Below, one piece after another: positions 1 through 7,022 of a stretch of 14,228 bases of DNA; the stretch's first letter is position 1; each line of letters opens with the position of its first letter. The DNA is from a miscellaneous Crenarchaeota group-1 archaeon SG8-32-3 (lineage in GTDB: Archaea > Thermoproteota > Bathyarchaeia > Bathyarchaeales > Bathycorpusculaceae). The stretch is taken from assembly GCA_001273335.1 (NCBI GenBank), contig LFWV01000014.1, positions 1 through 14,228 on the forward strand, read 5' to 3'. A model generated the notes under the pieces. The model searched no databases. It had not been told where the DNA came from and was given only the letters and a program-made list of their open reading frames with translations. Both the position numbers and the translations under genes were made by a program.

Positions 1-1904
1 ATCTCGTGGGTGGCGTGAAGTAGCCACTTAGCGTTTTCAATAATCCTGTAAAGGTCACCAGGCTGAACTCTGAACCGCTCCAGCAGCTTCTCTTCACTTG
101 TCTCTTCAATCCAGCTTTCTAACACCAAAGCTGTTTTAACTTCGCCGAGAAATCCTTCGTAGGATACCCGCTCATCCCACTCGTCAGGCAATTCCACAAA
201 CAACTCATCCTTGCGCTCTTCCATAAGAATCGCCAGGTCGTCTATCTCCTGCGAGTATGGTCTCATAACGGGACCCATATCTGGAGTATGCGCAATCAAA
301 TGTAGAAGGCTCAGTTCGGTTAGGCGCTTAGGTTTAAATCGCAGCGCTTCGCGAATTTCAACTCCCGACAACGGGTCTATGTATAATTCGCTTACCCTTT
401 TTCCGAACCTAGTGGCGTAAATGTCGATCCCAAAAAGCTCTAACATCTCCTCGTCATACAAATACTTCAGAATTTTAGCTATGAGGCTCTTTATGGCTTT
501 TACGTCGTACTGGTACGCATAGAAGGTTTTACCGAAAAACTCGTAGACTCCGGTCTCCGTATGCGCGAAATCCGACGCGATTGTCGCCAGCACATGCCCG
601 CGAATTATCTTTTCAACAGCCAACCTCGACCATATCCGTTCTGTGCGGGCTAGAATGTAGTTCTGCATCAAATAGTCCGCTTCATCTGCCACTTTCGCGA
701 TGAGCACTGACTCGCCAACCTTGTCGTATTTGGGTCTTCCCGCTCTCCCCGCCATCTGCTTGTACTCTAACACTTTAATCGGGTAGTTACCATAGCCCGG
801 TTCCCAACGACGGTAATCATGAATTATGACTGTGCGCGCTGGAAGGTTCACGCCGAAAGCCAATGTCGGCGTGGCAGTTAACGCCTTTATTTTTCTCTGT
901 CTGAACAAGTTCTCAATCAAGCGGCGGTGAGCGCCAGCCAAACCCGCGTGATGAAACGCCGTGCCCGACTCTACAAGAGCAGCCAGCGAATCGCTTATGT
1001 GAGTTCTCTCGCCCGCGGACATGATTTTCTCCGCCTCACGCATCAACCCTCTCTTGGCAGGCTTAGACAAGACTTTGCCCGTGTGAGATGCAATCTTCTT
1101 CGCTAAAGACACAGAGCTCTTCCGCGTAGATGTAAAAACCAGCGCTTGACCGCCCGTTCTAATCGTGTTCAAAACAAGATTAATTGTAGTTTCACGTGTC
1201 CTCTTCTCAATTTTACGGGCGCCCCCATCCTTATATTGAATCTCCTCATGTAACAATACGCCTTCCTTCAACGATACGGGACGCCACTCAGTTACCACAT
1301 GCTTCGCGTTCAGCCAATCCGCGATTTCATCAACGTTATGGATGGTTGCACTCAACGCCAAAACTTGAATAGAAGGGTTTACTTGCATGAGCCTTGCCAA
1401 CACCACTTCAAGCGTGGGACCGCGGTCACCGTCATTCAACAAGTGCACTTCGTCCGCTACCACAAGTGAGACGCCGTCCATCCACTTAACGCGGTGCCTC
1501 AAAAGCGAGTCAGCCTTCTCGTTGGTTGTTACAATTATGTCGTATCTTCCCAGCCAAGAGTCGCCGCTGTCAAAGTCGCCTGTACTTATGCCCACGCTAA
1601 GCCGTTTCCCATCATCTTTGCGGATCCCAGTGTATTTCTTGAACTCATCATACTTTTCGTTTGCCAAAGCCCGCAATGGCGATAAATAAACGACCTTTCC
1701 GTTTTTCTCTAAAACATGCTTGAGACTGCAAAGCTCCGCTATCAACGTTTTGCCCGACGCCGTTGGACTCGCCAAAACAATGTTTCTGCCCTCTAGGGCT
1801 CCAGCCTGAACGGCTTCTTCCTGCGGAGGATACAATTCGCCGATTCCAGAACGAAGCAGCACTTCCTTCACTGACTCAGGCACTAACAACTCTGTGACTT
1901 TCAC
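1..1904 (-). CDS. hel308: Hel308-type ATP-dependent DNA helicase (C-terminus cut by window edge)
   Basis: The reverse strand is open from a GTG at 1904 to the window edge, giving about 634 residues. An in-frame TGA lies five codons upstream and no other start codon falls between, so GTG 1904 is the likely start. Superfamily 2, Ski2-like helicase motifs appear in order: a Q-motif-like YPPQ at residues 25-28, Walker A PTASGKT with Lys52, SPLRALANEK near 75-84, the Walker B DEVH box at 151-154, LALSAT (motif III), and QMAGRAGRP (motif VI) at 383-391. The rest of the open frame matches the winged-helix and ratchet region of Hel308. Family members usually have about 700-720 residues, so roughly 70-90 residues, including the final helix-loop-helix domain, lie outside the window. 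Hel308 unwinds the lagging-strand side of stalled replication forks in archaea (family knowledge). It is divergent from the Fe-S operon and has no obvious functional link to it. Confidence 0.95.
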   Translation of the reverse strand, partial: MKVTELLVPESVKEVLLRSGIGELYPPQEEAVQAGALEGRNIVLASPTASGKTLIAELCSLKHVLEKNGKVVYLSPLRALANEKYDEFKKYTGIRKDDGKRLSVGISTGDFDSGDSWLGRYDIIVTTNEKADSLLRHRVKWMDGVSLVVADEVHLLNDGDRGPTLEVVLARLMQVNPSIQVLALSATIHNVDEIADWLNAKHVVTEWRPVSLKEGVLLHEEIQYKDGGARKIEKRTRETTINLVLNTIRTGGQALVFTSTRKSSVSLAKKIASHTGKVLSKPAKRGLMREAEKIMSAGERTHISDSLAALVESGTAFHHAGLAGAHRRLIENLFRQRKIKALTATPTLAFGVNLPARTVIIHDYRRWEPGYGNYPIKVLEYKQMAGRAGRPKYDKVGESVLIAKVADEADYLMQNYILARTERIWSRLAVEKIIRGHVLATIASDFAHTETGVYEFFGKTFYAYQYDVKAIKSLIAKILKYLYDEEMLELFGIDIYATRFGKRVSELYIDPLSGVEIREALRFKPKRLTELSLLHLIAHTPDMGPVMRPYSQEIDDLAILMEERKDELFVELPDEWDERVSYEGFLGEVKTALVLESWIEETSEEKLLERFRVQPGDLYRIIENAKWLLHATHE

Positions 1905-1950
1905 TTGTACACGCCATCAATACATTGGTTAAGCCCAATTATGGGAACCC

Positions 1951-1960
1951 TAATTTATAG
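1951..1960 (-). promoter_or_regulatory. Candidate TATA box for hel308
   Basis: On the reverse strand this reads CTATAAATTA, an archaeal TATA-like element centred about 50 bases upstream of the GTG at 1904. That would put transcription start near 1930 and leave a leader of about 25 bases. No clear Shine-Dalgarno sequence precedes the GTG. Called by position and base composition only. Confidence 0.4.
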
Positions 1961-2036
1961 TGTTAATCGTCCAGTTTCAAAGTTTTTTAAAGGTACATTT
2001 TTCTACTTGAAATCGCGAATATTAAGGTTAACAATT

Positions 2037-2046
2037 GTTTATAATC
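2037..2046 (+). promoter_or_regulatory. Candidate TATA box for the iscS-iscU-sufS operon
   Basis: GTTTATAATC is centred about 26 bases upstream of the iscS ATG at 2067, the spacing expected if the transcript starts at or next to the start codon (leaderless). A second AT-rich candidate, TTTTTTAAAG near 1984-1993, would instead give a leader of about 50 bases carrying the weak AAGGTCAGG at 2051-2059. The two cannot be separated without transcript ends. Confidence 0.4.
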
Positions 2047-2066
2047 TAAAAAGGTCAGGATACGTT

Positions 2067-3290
2067 ATGGTTGAAAATGTTAGAGACCTGCTTAAAGCGC
2101 ACGAAGGCATAAAACGAGAGGTTTTCTTGGACAACGAAAACTCAACCAAGGTCGCCAAAGAAGTGGTTGACGCCATGTTACCCTACTACAGCCAGCGAGG
2201 CTACGGCAACCCCACGCTCACGCATAAGCCCGGGTGGGAAGCCTTCGAAACCATAATGGGCGCATCCCAGAAAATCAGCAAGTTCCTAGGCGCTAAAATC
2301 CTCGAGGAAGTAACCTTCACGCCAGGCTCCACAGAAGCCAACAACCTCGCCCTGATGGGCGCGGCGTTCGCCAATAAGCACAAAGGCAAAAAAATCGTAA
2401 TCTCCGCCATCGAACCCATAAACGTGCTGCACGTGACTGAACTGCTGCGGAAGTTCGGTTTCACAACCACAAAAATCCCAGTTGACCCTGAAGGCTTCAT
2501 AGACCTTGAGAAGCTGAAAGAAGCCGTGGACAAAGAAACCGTGTTGGCGAGCATAGCAACAGTTAACAACGAGATTGGAACTGTTCAGCCCGTGAAAGAA
2601 GCGTTGGACATAGTTAAAGACAAGAACCCAGAAGCCTTGTTCCACACTGATGCTTCAGACGCTTATGGCCGAATCCCCTTCAACGTACAACACTTTAGAG
2701 TGGACTTAGCAACCGTCAGCAGCTACAAGATTCTAGGCCCACGTGGCGTGGGCGCACTTTATGTTAAAGAAGGTGTGAACGTGGCAAAGATTCTTGAAGG
2801 ACAAATAGGAACCCAGAAGCTTTGGCCAGGAGTAGAGAATACACCGCTTATCGTTGGTTTCACAAAAGCTTCCGAACTGGCTTTCCAAGATTTCGCGGCG
2901 ACTGCGACTCACATGCGCAAGTTAAGAGACAAACTCGTGGATGGAATATTCACGAAGCTTCAGGACGTAAAGCTCAATGGTGCAACAGGTGATAAGAGAG
3001 CGCCTGATAACGCCAACATAAGCTTCCTGAGATGCGAAGGCGAAGCCTTGACGATTGAGTTGAGCCTTGCAGGCGTCTACGTGTCCAGCGGAAGCGCATG
3101 CAGCAGAAGGCTGCTTCAACCGAGTCACGTTCTCGTTGCTATAGGTCGCAAGTTTAGTGAAGCCCATGGTAGCATCTTGATGAAGACGACGCTTTACCAT
3201 ACAGAAGAAGATATAACTCATGTTTTAGAAGTTCTACCTAACGCAGTTAACAGAATAAGAGGAATAGTGGGCTCGACAGGAGTTGATTGA
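2067..3290 (+). CDS. iscS: Divergent IscS/NifS-type cysteine desulfurase
   Basis: A 407-residue class V aminotransferase-fold protein, close to the usual family length. The frame stays open upstream to 1905, but the extra 54 residues have no family character and cover the promoter, so ATG 2067 is preferred. Family landmarks are TPGSTEANNLA at 85-95, VNNEIGT at 166-172, HTDAS with Asp195 (pairs with the PLP ring nitrogen), the PLP lysine Lys221 in SSYKILGPRG, and the SGSACS loop with catalytic Cys345. It should take sulfur from cysteine and pass it to IscU, encoded directly downstream. Several pocket residues are changed. The PLP-stacking His (TEH in IscS) is Pro117, the O3'-contacting Gln is Asp198, the His before the PLP lysine is Tyr220, and the RSGT(EN) loop reads WPGV at 253-256. 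The C-terminal third resembles the Archaeoglobus IscS type. Class assignment is firm; full desulfurase activity is not assured. Confidence 0.88.
   Translation: MVENVRDLLKAHEGIKREVFLDNENSTKVAKEVVDAMLPYYSQRGYGNPTLTHKPGWEAFETIMGASQKISKFLGAKILEEVTFTPGSTEANNLALMGAAFANKHKGKKIVISAIEPINVLHVTELLRKFGFTTTKIPVDPEGFIDLEKLKEAVDKETVLASIATVNNEIGTVQPVKEALDIVKDKNPEALFHTDASDAYGRIPFNVQHFRVDLATVSSYKILGPRGVGALYVKEGVNVAKILEGQIGTQKLWPGVENTPLIVGFTKASELAFQDFAATATHMRKLRDKLVDGIFTKLQDVKLNGATGDKRAPDNANISFLRCEGEALTIELSLAGVYVSSGSACSRRLLQPSHVLVAIGRKFSEAHGSILMKTTLYHTEEDITHVLEVLPNAVNRIRGIVGSTGVD
3279..3287 (+). promoter_or_regulatory. Strong ribosome binding site that sets the iscU start
   Basis: GGAGTTGAT matches the archaeal consensus GGAGGTGAT at 8 of 9 bases and lies inside the end of iscS. 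It is five bases before GTG 3293, a normal spacing. The alternative TTG at 3287 overlaps the site itself and is therefore unlikely to be used. Confidence 0.7.
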
Positions 3291-3292
3291 GA

Positions 3293-3796
3293 GTGTCGCG
3301 TATACCTTTACCTTATACTCAGAAAGTTCTTGACTTGTTCAGAAATCCCAAGAACCTTGGGAAACTGGAAGACGCCAACGTTATCGCGGTTGCAGGAAAC
3401 CCTGCGTGCGGAGACATGATAACTTTCTACATGAAAATCAACGACCAAGAAGTTATCGAGAAAATCACGTTTGAAAGCTACGGGTGCGCTGCGAACATAG
3501 CCACCGCAAGCATAGTCACCGAGATGATCAAAGGCTTGAACGTTAAAAGCGCATGGAAAGACGTGACATGGAAGAAAGTAACCGAGGAAGTAGGTGGCTT
3601 GCCAAATGTTAAATTTCACTGCGGGATTCTTGCGGTGGGCGCTGTCAAACGGGCAATCAGAAAATACTATAAGAAGAAGGGTTCCGTTCCAAGCTGGCTT
3701 CCAAACGAATTCACTTTTGAGGAGAAACAGGCACTTGAAGAAGAAGAACTCGCTAAAAAACTGTCGAAGAAACTTAAGGCTGTGGATGAAAAATAA
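3293..3796 (+). CDS. iscU: IscU/NifU-type Fe-S cluster scaffold protein
   Basis: From GTG 3293 this encodes 167 residues (169 if the TTG at 3287 were used). It matches the IscU scaffold family. Three conserved cysteines are present: Cys39 in GNPACGD (with the following Asp41), Cys65 in SYGCAANIA, and Cys110 in FHCGILA, preceded by His109. These bind the nascent [2Fe-2S] cluster built from sulfur delivered by IscS. The start lies within 3 bases after the iscS stop, so the two are probably translationally coupled. After the scaffold domain, at about residue 127, there is an extra tail of about 40 residues: a short VPSWLPNEF segment, then a highly charged Glu/Lys helix ending in an AAA Lys codon and TAA. 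That tail is longer than in typical IscU and ends in the A5 run where the sufS frame begins. Confidence 0.92.
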   Translation: MSRIPLPYTQKVLDLFRNPKNLGKLEDANVIAVAGNPACGDMITFYMKINDQEVIEKITFESYGCAANIATASIVTEMIKGLNVKSAWKDVTWKKVTEEVGGLPNVKFHCGILAVGAVKRAIRKYYKKKGSVPSWLPNEFTFEEKQALEEEELAKKLSKKLKAVDEK

Positions 3797-5034
3797 CTAT
3801 AGATCCCCAGAAGATTCGCGAAGACTTTCCAATATTCAAACGGAAAATAAACAGCAATCCCTTAATCTACTTTGACAACGCTGCGACCACTCAGAAACCA
3901 CTACAGGTAATCGACGCCATAAGGAACTTCTACGAGAACCACAATGCTAACGTTCACAGAGCAGTCCACACGCTATCTCAAGAAGCCACAGAACTACACG
4001 AAAAAGCACGTAAGACAGTTGCTAAGTTCATAAATGCGAAAGATGAGGCAGAAATAGTCTTCGTCAGAGGCACAACCGAAGCAGTCAACTTAGTCGCGTA
4101 CGCTTGGGGGCTTAAAAACCTGAAAAGAGGTGACGAAGTTTTAGTGTCTCTGATGGAGCACCACAGCAACATTGTTCCGTGGGAGCTAATCTCCAAAATA
4201 AGAAGGTTCACAATAAACTACGCGAAAGTGAACGAGGACGGAACGCTCAATTATGAAGACTTCGAGAACAAAATCTCCAGCAGAACCAAGCTTATAAGCC
4301 TTAGCCATGTTTCAAACGTCAGTGGCATAATCAACGATGTCAAAAGAATAGGCAAAGTCGCGCATGAAAACGGCGCATTGATGTTTGTGGATGGCGCTCA
4401 GTCTGTTCCCCACATGCCCGTGGATGTCCGAGATTTAGACGCGGATTTCATGGCTTTTTCTGGGCATAAAATGCTGGGACCCACAGGTATAGGTGTGCTT
4501 TACGGCAAAAAACACATGCTTGAAATGATGGCGCCTTTTCAGGGCGGAGGAGAAATGATAAAAGACGTGGTTTTCAACCAGAAAACTGGGAGGATCGGCA
4601 TAGACTGGAATGATACTCCGTGGAAGTTTGAAGCTGGAACGCCGAACATATGCGGTAGCGTAGCGTTGATGGAAGCAATTAAGTATTTAGAAAATATAGG
4701 TATGTCTGAAATTTTAAAGTACGAAAAGAATTTGACGGAGTACGCTATGAAAACAATGCAGAATTGCTGCTCGAAACTATTACTTTACGGCACCAGTGAC
4801 GACTCACTCAAGTGCGGAATAATGCCTTTCGGAGTTGCTGGTTTATCTTCACATGATATCGCACTTTTCCTCGACAATTACGGAATTATGATACGCAGTG
4901 GCTTCCACTGTGCACAGCCATTACACCAAATTTTCAAACTCCAGTCTTCTGCGCGAGCAAGCTTTTACATTTACAACACCCGCACAGAAATTGATCGCTT
5001 TGCAGGAGTCCTAAAGGAGATTGAGCAGTTCTAA
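3793..5034 (+). CDS. sufS: SufS-type cysteine desulfurase without a canonical start codon
   Basis: The frame encodes 413 residues if counted from ATA 3793, the normal length for SufS (group II cysteine desulfurase). Similarity to SufS starts almost at the first codon: KIREDFPIF, IYFDNAATTQKP, VHRAVHTLSQEAT, VFVRGTTEAVNLVAYAWG and LMEHHSNIVPW. The PLP lysine is Lys226 in SGHKMLGPTGIG and the catalytic cysteine is Cys373 in RSGFHCAQP. It releases sulfur from cysteine as a persulfide for Fe-S assembly. No ATG, GTG or TTG lies in frame between the TGA at 3787 and GTG 4144, and starting at 4144 would remove about 117 conserved residues including the N-terminal active-site half. The possible explanations are an ATA start overlapping the iscU TAA (ATAA, with GTGGATGA as a weak ribosome site), -1 slippage from iscU, or a one-base error in the A5 run. 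The stop overlaps the next start (TAATG). Confidence 0.85.
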   Translation: MTIDPQKIREDFPIFKRKINSNPLIYFDNAATTQKPLQVIDAIRNFYENHNANVHRAVHTLSQEATELHEKARKTVAKFINAKDEAEIVFVRGTTEAVNLVAYAWGLKNLKRGDEVLVSLMEHHSNIVPWELISKIRRFTINYAKVNEDGTLNYEDFENKISSRTKLISLSHVSNVSGIINDVKRIGKVAHENGALMFVDGAQSVPHMPVDVRDLDADFMAFSGHKMLGPTGIGVLYGKKHMLEMMAPFQGGGEMIKDVVFNQKTGRIGIDWNDTPWKFEAGTPNICGSVALMEAIKYLENIGMSEILKYEKNLTEYAMKTMQNCCSKLLLYGTSDDSLKCGIMPFGVAGLSSHDIALFLDNYGIMIRSGFHCAQPLHQIFKLQSSARASFYIYNTRTEIDRFAGVLKEIEQF

Positions 5035-5303
5035 TGGTTACCGTTGAAGACTACGTGGCAAGAATCGAAGAAACTTGCGGAGAAGAAAAAGGCTCAGTGG
5101 TCACCTTGAAATACAACAAAAAAGATGAAGCCATAGCTAAAATAATTAAGAAAGCAAAACTGAAGAAATCTCTTTCCGGAATTATTTTCGAATTAGAATT
5201 TCAAGGAATCTCATTTCGCATGTTTTCAAGCGGGAAAGCCATCTTCAAAAATGTCAAAAATAAAGAGAGCCTCCACGATCTGTTAGCTGCTCTGCTGCTG
5301 TGA
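5034..5303 (+). CDS. Small protein resembling a single TBP-fold repeat, last gene of the Fe-S operon
   Basis: An 89-residue protein whose ATG shares one base with the sufS stop (TAATG), so it is clearly in the operon. It has no signal peptide or membrane segment. It does not belong to any Fe-S assembly family I can name. The second half reads like the end of a TATA-binding-protein repeat: SGIIFELE, then a strand and the FSSGKAIF turn, then VKNKE and a terminal helix. This parallels the PGLIY...LIFSSGK..xTGAK.EE pattern of TBP. The first half (a basic strand, then DEAIAKIIKKAKLKK) fits the TBP first-strand/helix order. A full TBP has two such repeats and about 180 residues; this is half of one. 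One cysteine (Cys15) is present, and no metal-binding cluster is seen. The fold call is an inference from motif pattern. A role in DNA binding or in Fe-S assembly is unknown. Confidence 0.72.
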   Translation: MVTVEDYVARIEETCGEEKGSVVTLKYNKKDEAIAKIIKKAKLKKSLSGIIFELEFQGISFRMFSSGKAIFKNVKNKESLHDLLAALLL

Positions 5304-5330
5304 CATGTGTGCAGAGCGTGTTGATAACTT

Positions 5331-6860
5331 TTAAGTGGATGGGCTTTTTTTTCCCCTAACCTCTTGCAGCATAGCCCCTGGCAATTTGCGTGCTTCTTTA
5401 TCGATAGCCATCACTATGGCCAAATAAACCATGGCTCCTATTCCAGTTAGAACTAAAACCTGTCCTATGTTGAATAGAATTTCCATGGTGGTTGCTGTTT
5501 CAGCCACTCCTGCTGGATGCGGTAGAAGGAACAGCACTACACCCATGACCGTAGAAGCTAAAACATACTTTGATATGCTTTTCCACGGAATGTCTATTTT
5601 AGTCGATTTACGGGCAAGAGTGTACAAAACAGCTAATGAGACGCAGTGTGTTATTGCGAGAATTATGCTTAAGTAAAACGCCGCTTGAAGAGGTTGATTG
5701 AAAGCATAATTTGTGAGCACGAAATAAGTCAATGGAAGCATTATTGCTGAATTTATGTAAGGCAGCGAAAAAGCGACAAATAATCTGCTTTTGACTAGAG
5801 CTTTGAAATATATTTTCTCATGTTGGTCCACTCCTTCCATCCCGTAAAGCACTGCGCTAAGAACATTAGTCGTAACTGCAATCAAAGTGTCCACAGCTAA
5901 CACAACGAGGATTATCGACGCATCTGGATAGTCTTGCCGTAAAAGTGTGATGTAAGAATCGGCCATGACCACAGCGACAACCGTCATTGGAATGGCGAAC
6001 ATCAAAACCATCTTCAGGGCCGTCGTAATATCCTCTCTTTTTTTCTCCGCCAAAAGCTTAGGATAAAGTGCAAAAGCTAAGAAAGAGGAGTAAGAGATAA
6101 CGTTTGTAATAGTCGCTGCAGCTCCATATCTTCCGCGCCCGCCATCTCCACCTATTTCGTAGAGCATGATAAACACGTACGCTGAAATCTGGATACCTAT
6201 CACGTTGTAAATGTTTGCTATCGAGCCTTTAACCCACTGTTTCACGTATCCCCAGTGAATTTTTTGCTTGAATTGACCTGCTAGAATTTGGAAGTAATAA
6301 AATAGTTGGATGGCGATCGCTACAATGGTAGCAACTAAGGCGCCTATGAGAGGTTGCCCCATTTGAACAATTAAAACGTAGCCTAAGGCGACTTTACCCA
6401 CTTGTTGAACTAGTAATCCGTATCCTATTGTCTGTGGTATAGTGGCTTGAAGGCAGCCTTCAAATAGGGTGAGAGCATACAACTCCACTATCTGAAGTGA
6501 GGCTATAAGGTACACAGGCAGAAAATCCCCTGAGATGCCTAACATAGAGAGAATAAACGGTATAAACGCAAGATAGATGACGGTGCTTATCGCCGAGACT
6601 ACAAAGTTTGTTATAAATCCTGTTTTAGCAGAGCCTTCTTTTCCTCTGGCGACGAACCGCATTACCCAGAAAGGAGCTACTCCTACCAATACTGTGAAGT
6701 ATGCTAGAACATCATTAACGTTGAACCATATGTCATATTGTTCCCCGCTGGTTGACCACGCTACCATAAACTGGAACATTAACCCAGTTACTACACTGAG
6801 CATTTTAGCTGCGAATATCACAAAGCCTGAATATTGCAACCTGATATCATTTTTCGCCAC
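5331..6860 (-). CDS. Polysaccharide flippase, MATE/Wzx-like (MOP superfamily)
   Basis: A 509-residue, strongly hydrophobic protein with an estimated 12 or more membrane segments across its whole length, the size and layout of the Wzx/RfbX-type polysaccharide exporters. Such proteins flip lipid-linked glycans across the cytoplasmic membrane. The N-terminal end, FAAKMLSVVTGLMFQFMVA, is the typical amphipathic first helix, and the extended charged loops are short. The start is GTG 6860, preceded by a moderate GAAGGATG ribosome-binding-like sequence. The gene stands alone in its orientation, with about 160 bases to the next leftward gene, but sits beside glycan genes and is probably the export step for the local polysaccharide. 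The substrate cannot be read from sequence. An oligosaccharide-lipid flippase for N-glycosylation is an alternative. Confidence 0.85.
   Translation of the reverse strand: MAKNDIRLQYSGFVIFAAKMLSVVTGLMFQFMVAWSTSGEQYDIWFNVNDVLAYFTVLVGVAPFWVMRFVARGKEGSAKTGFITNFVVSAISTVIYLAFIPFILSMLGISGDFLPVYLIASLQIVELYALTLFEGCLQATIPQTIGYGLLVQQVGKVALGYVLIVQMGQPLIGALVATIVAIAIQLFYYFQILAGQFKQKIHWGYVKQWVKGSIANIYNVIGIQISAYVFIMLYEIGGDGGRGRYGAAATITNVISYSSFLAFALYPKLLAEKKREDITTALKMVLMFAIPMTVVAVVMADSYITLLRQDYPDASIILVVLAVDTLIAVTTNVLSAVLYGMEGVDQHEKIYFKALVKSRLFVAFSLPYINSAIMLPLTYFVLTNYAFNQPLQAAFYLSIILAITHCVSLAVLYTLARKSTKIDIPWKSISKYVLASTVMGVVLFLLPHPAGVAETATTMEILFNIGQVLVLTGIGAMVYLAIVMAIDKEARKLPGAMLQEVRGKKSPST
5345..5352 (+). terminator. 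Oligo-T terminator candidate for the Fe-S operon
   Basis: A run of eight T residues on the forward strand, about 40 bases after the last stop of the Fe-S operon. Archaeal transcription commonly ends at such oligo-T tracts without a hairpin. It lies inside the extreme 3' coding end of the convergent flippase gene, so the two transcripts probably overlap at their ends. Confidence 0.5.
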
Positions 6861-6901
6861 AGAAACATCCTTCAGTATTTTTTAGTGCATAAAGTCACGT
6901 A

Positions 6902-6911
6902 GGTATTTAAT
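6902..6911 (-). promoter_or_regulatory. Candidate TATA box for the flippase gene
   Basis: On the reverse strand this reads GATTAAATAC, centred about 46 bases upstream of GTG 6860. The implied leader is about 20 bases. This is the only clear AT-rich box close to the gene; the rest of the 160-base gap (6861-7022) shows no gene. Confidence 0.35.
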
Positions 6912-7022
6912 CTTATGCAGCCATGGTACTTCATTATGTTTATCTCTAATTTAACTTTCATAGCTTGCAAAGCTCCAAGATTTTGAACATCTAAATTTCT
7001 GAAACTTTCAATCTTGCAAAAA

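Noticed and set aside
211..1689. Forward ORFs opposite hel308
   Set aside because: They are short, lack ribosome sites and are the reverse reading of a clearly conserved helicase.
1905..2066. N-terminal 54-residue extension of the iscS frame back to TTG 1905
   Set aside because: It overlaps the promoter region and the hel308 start, has no family similarity, and the ATG at 2067 fits the start of the IscS fold.
3786..3875. A small ORF from ATG 3786 (KNNYRSPEDSRR...)
   Set aside because: It reads the SufS N-terminal coding bases in another frame and has no family character.
4144..5034. A shorter SufS-like CDS starting at GTG 4144
   Set aside because: It would remove about 117 conserved N-terminal residues (DNAATT, VRGTTE) that are clearly coded upstream in the same frame.
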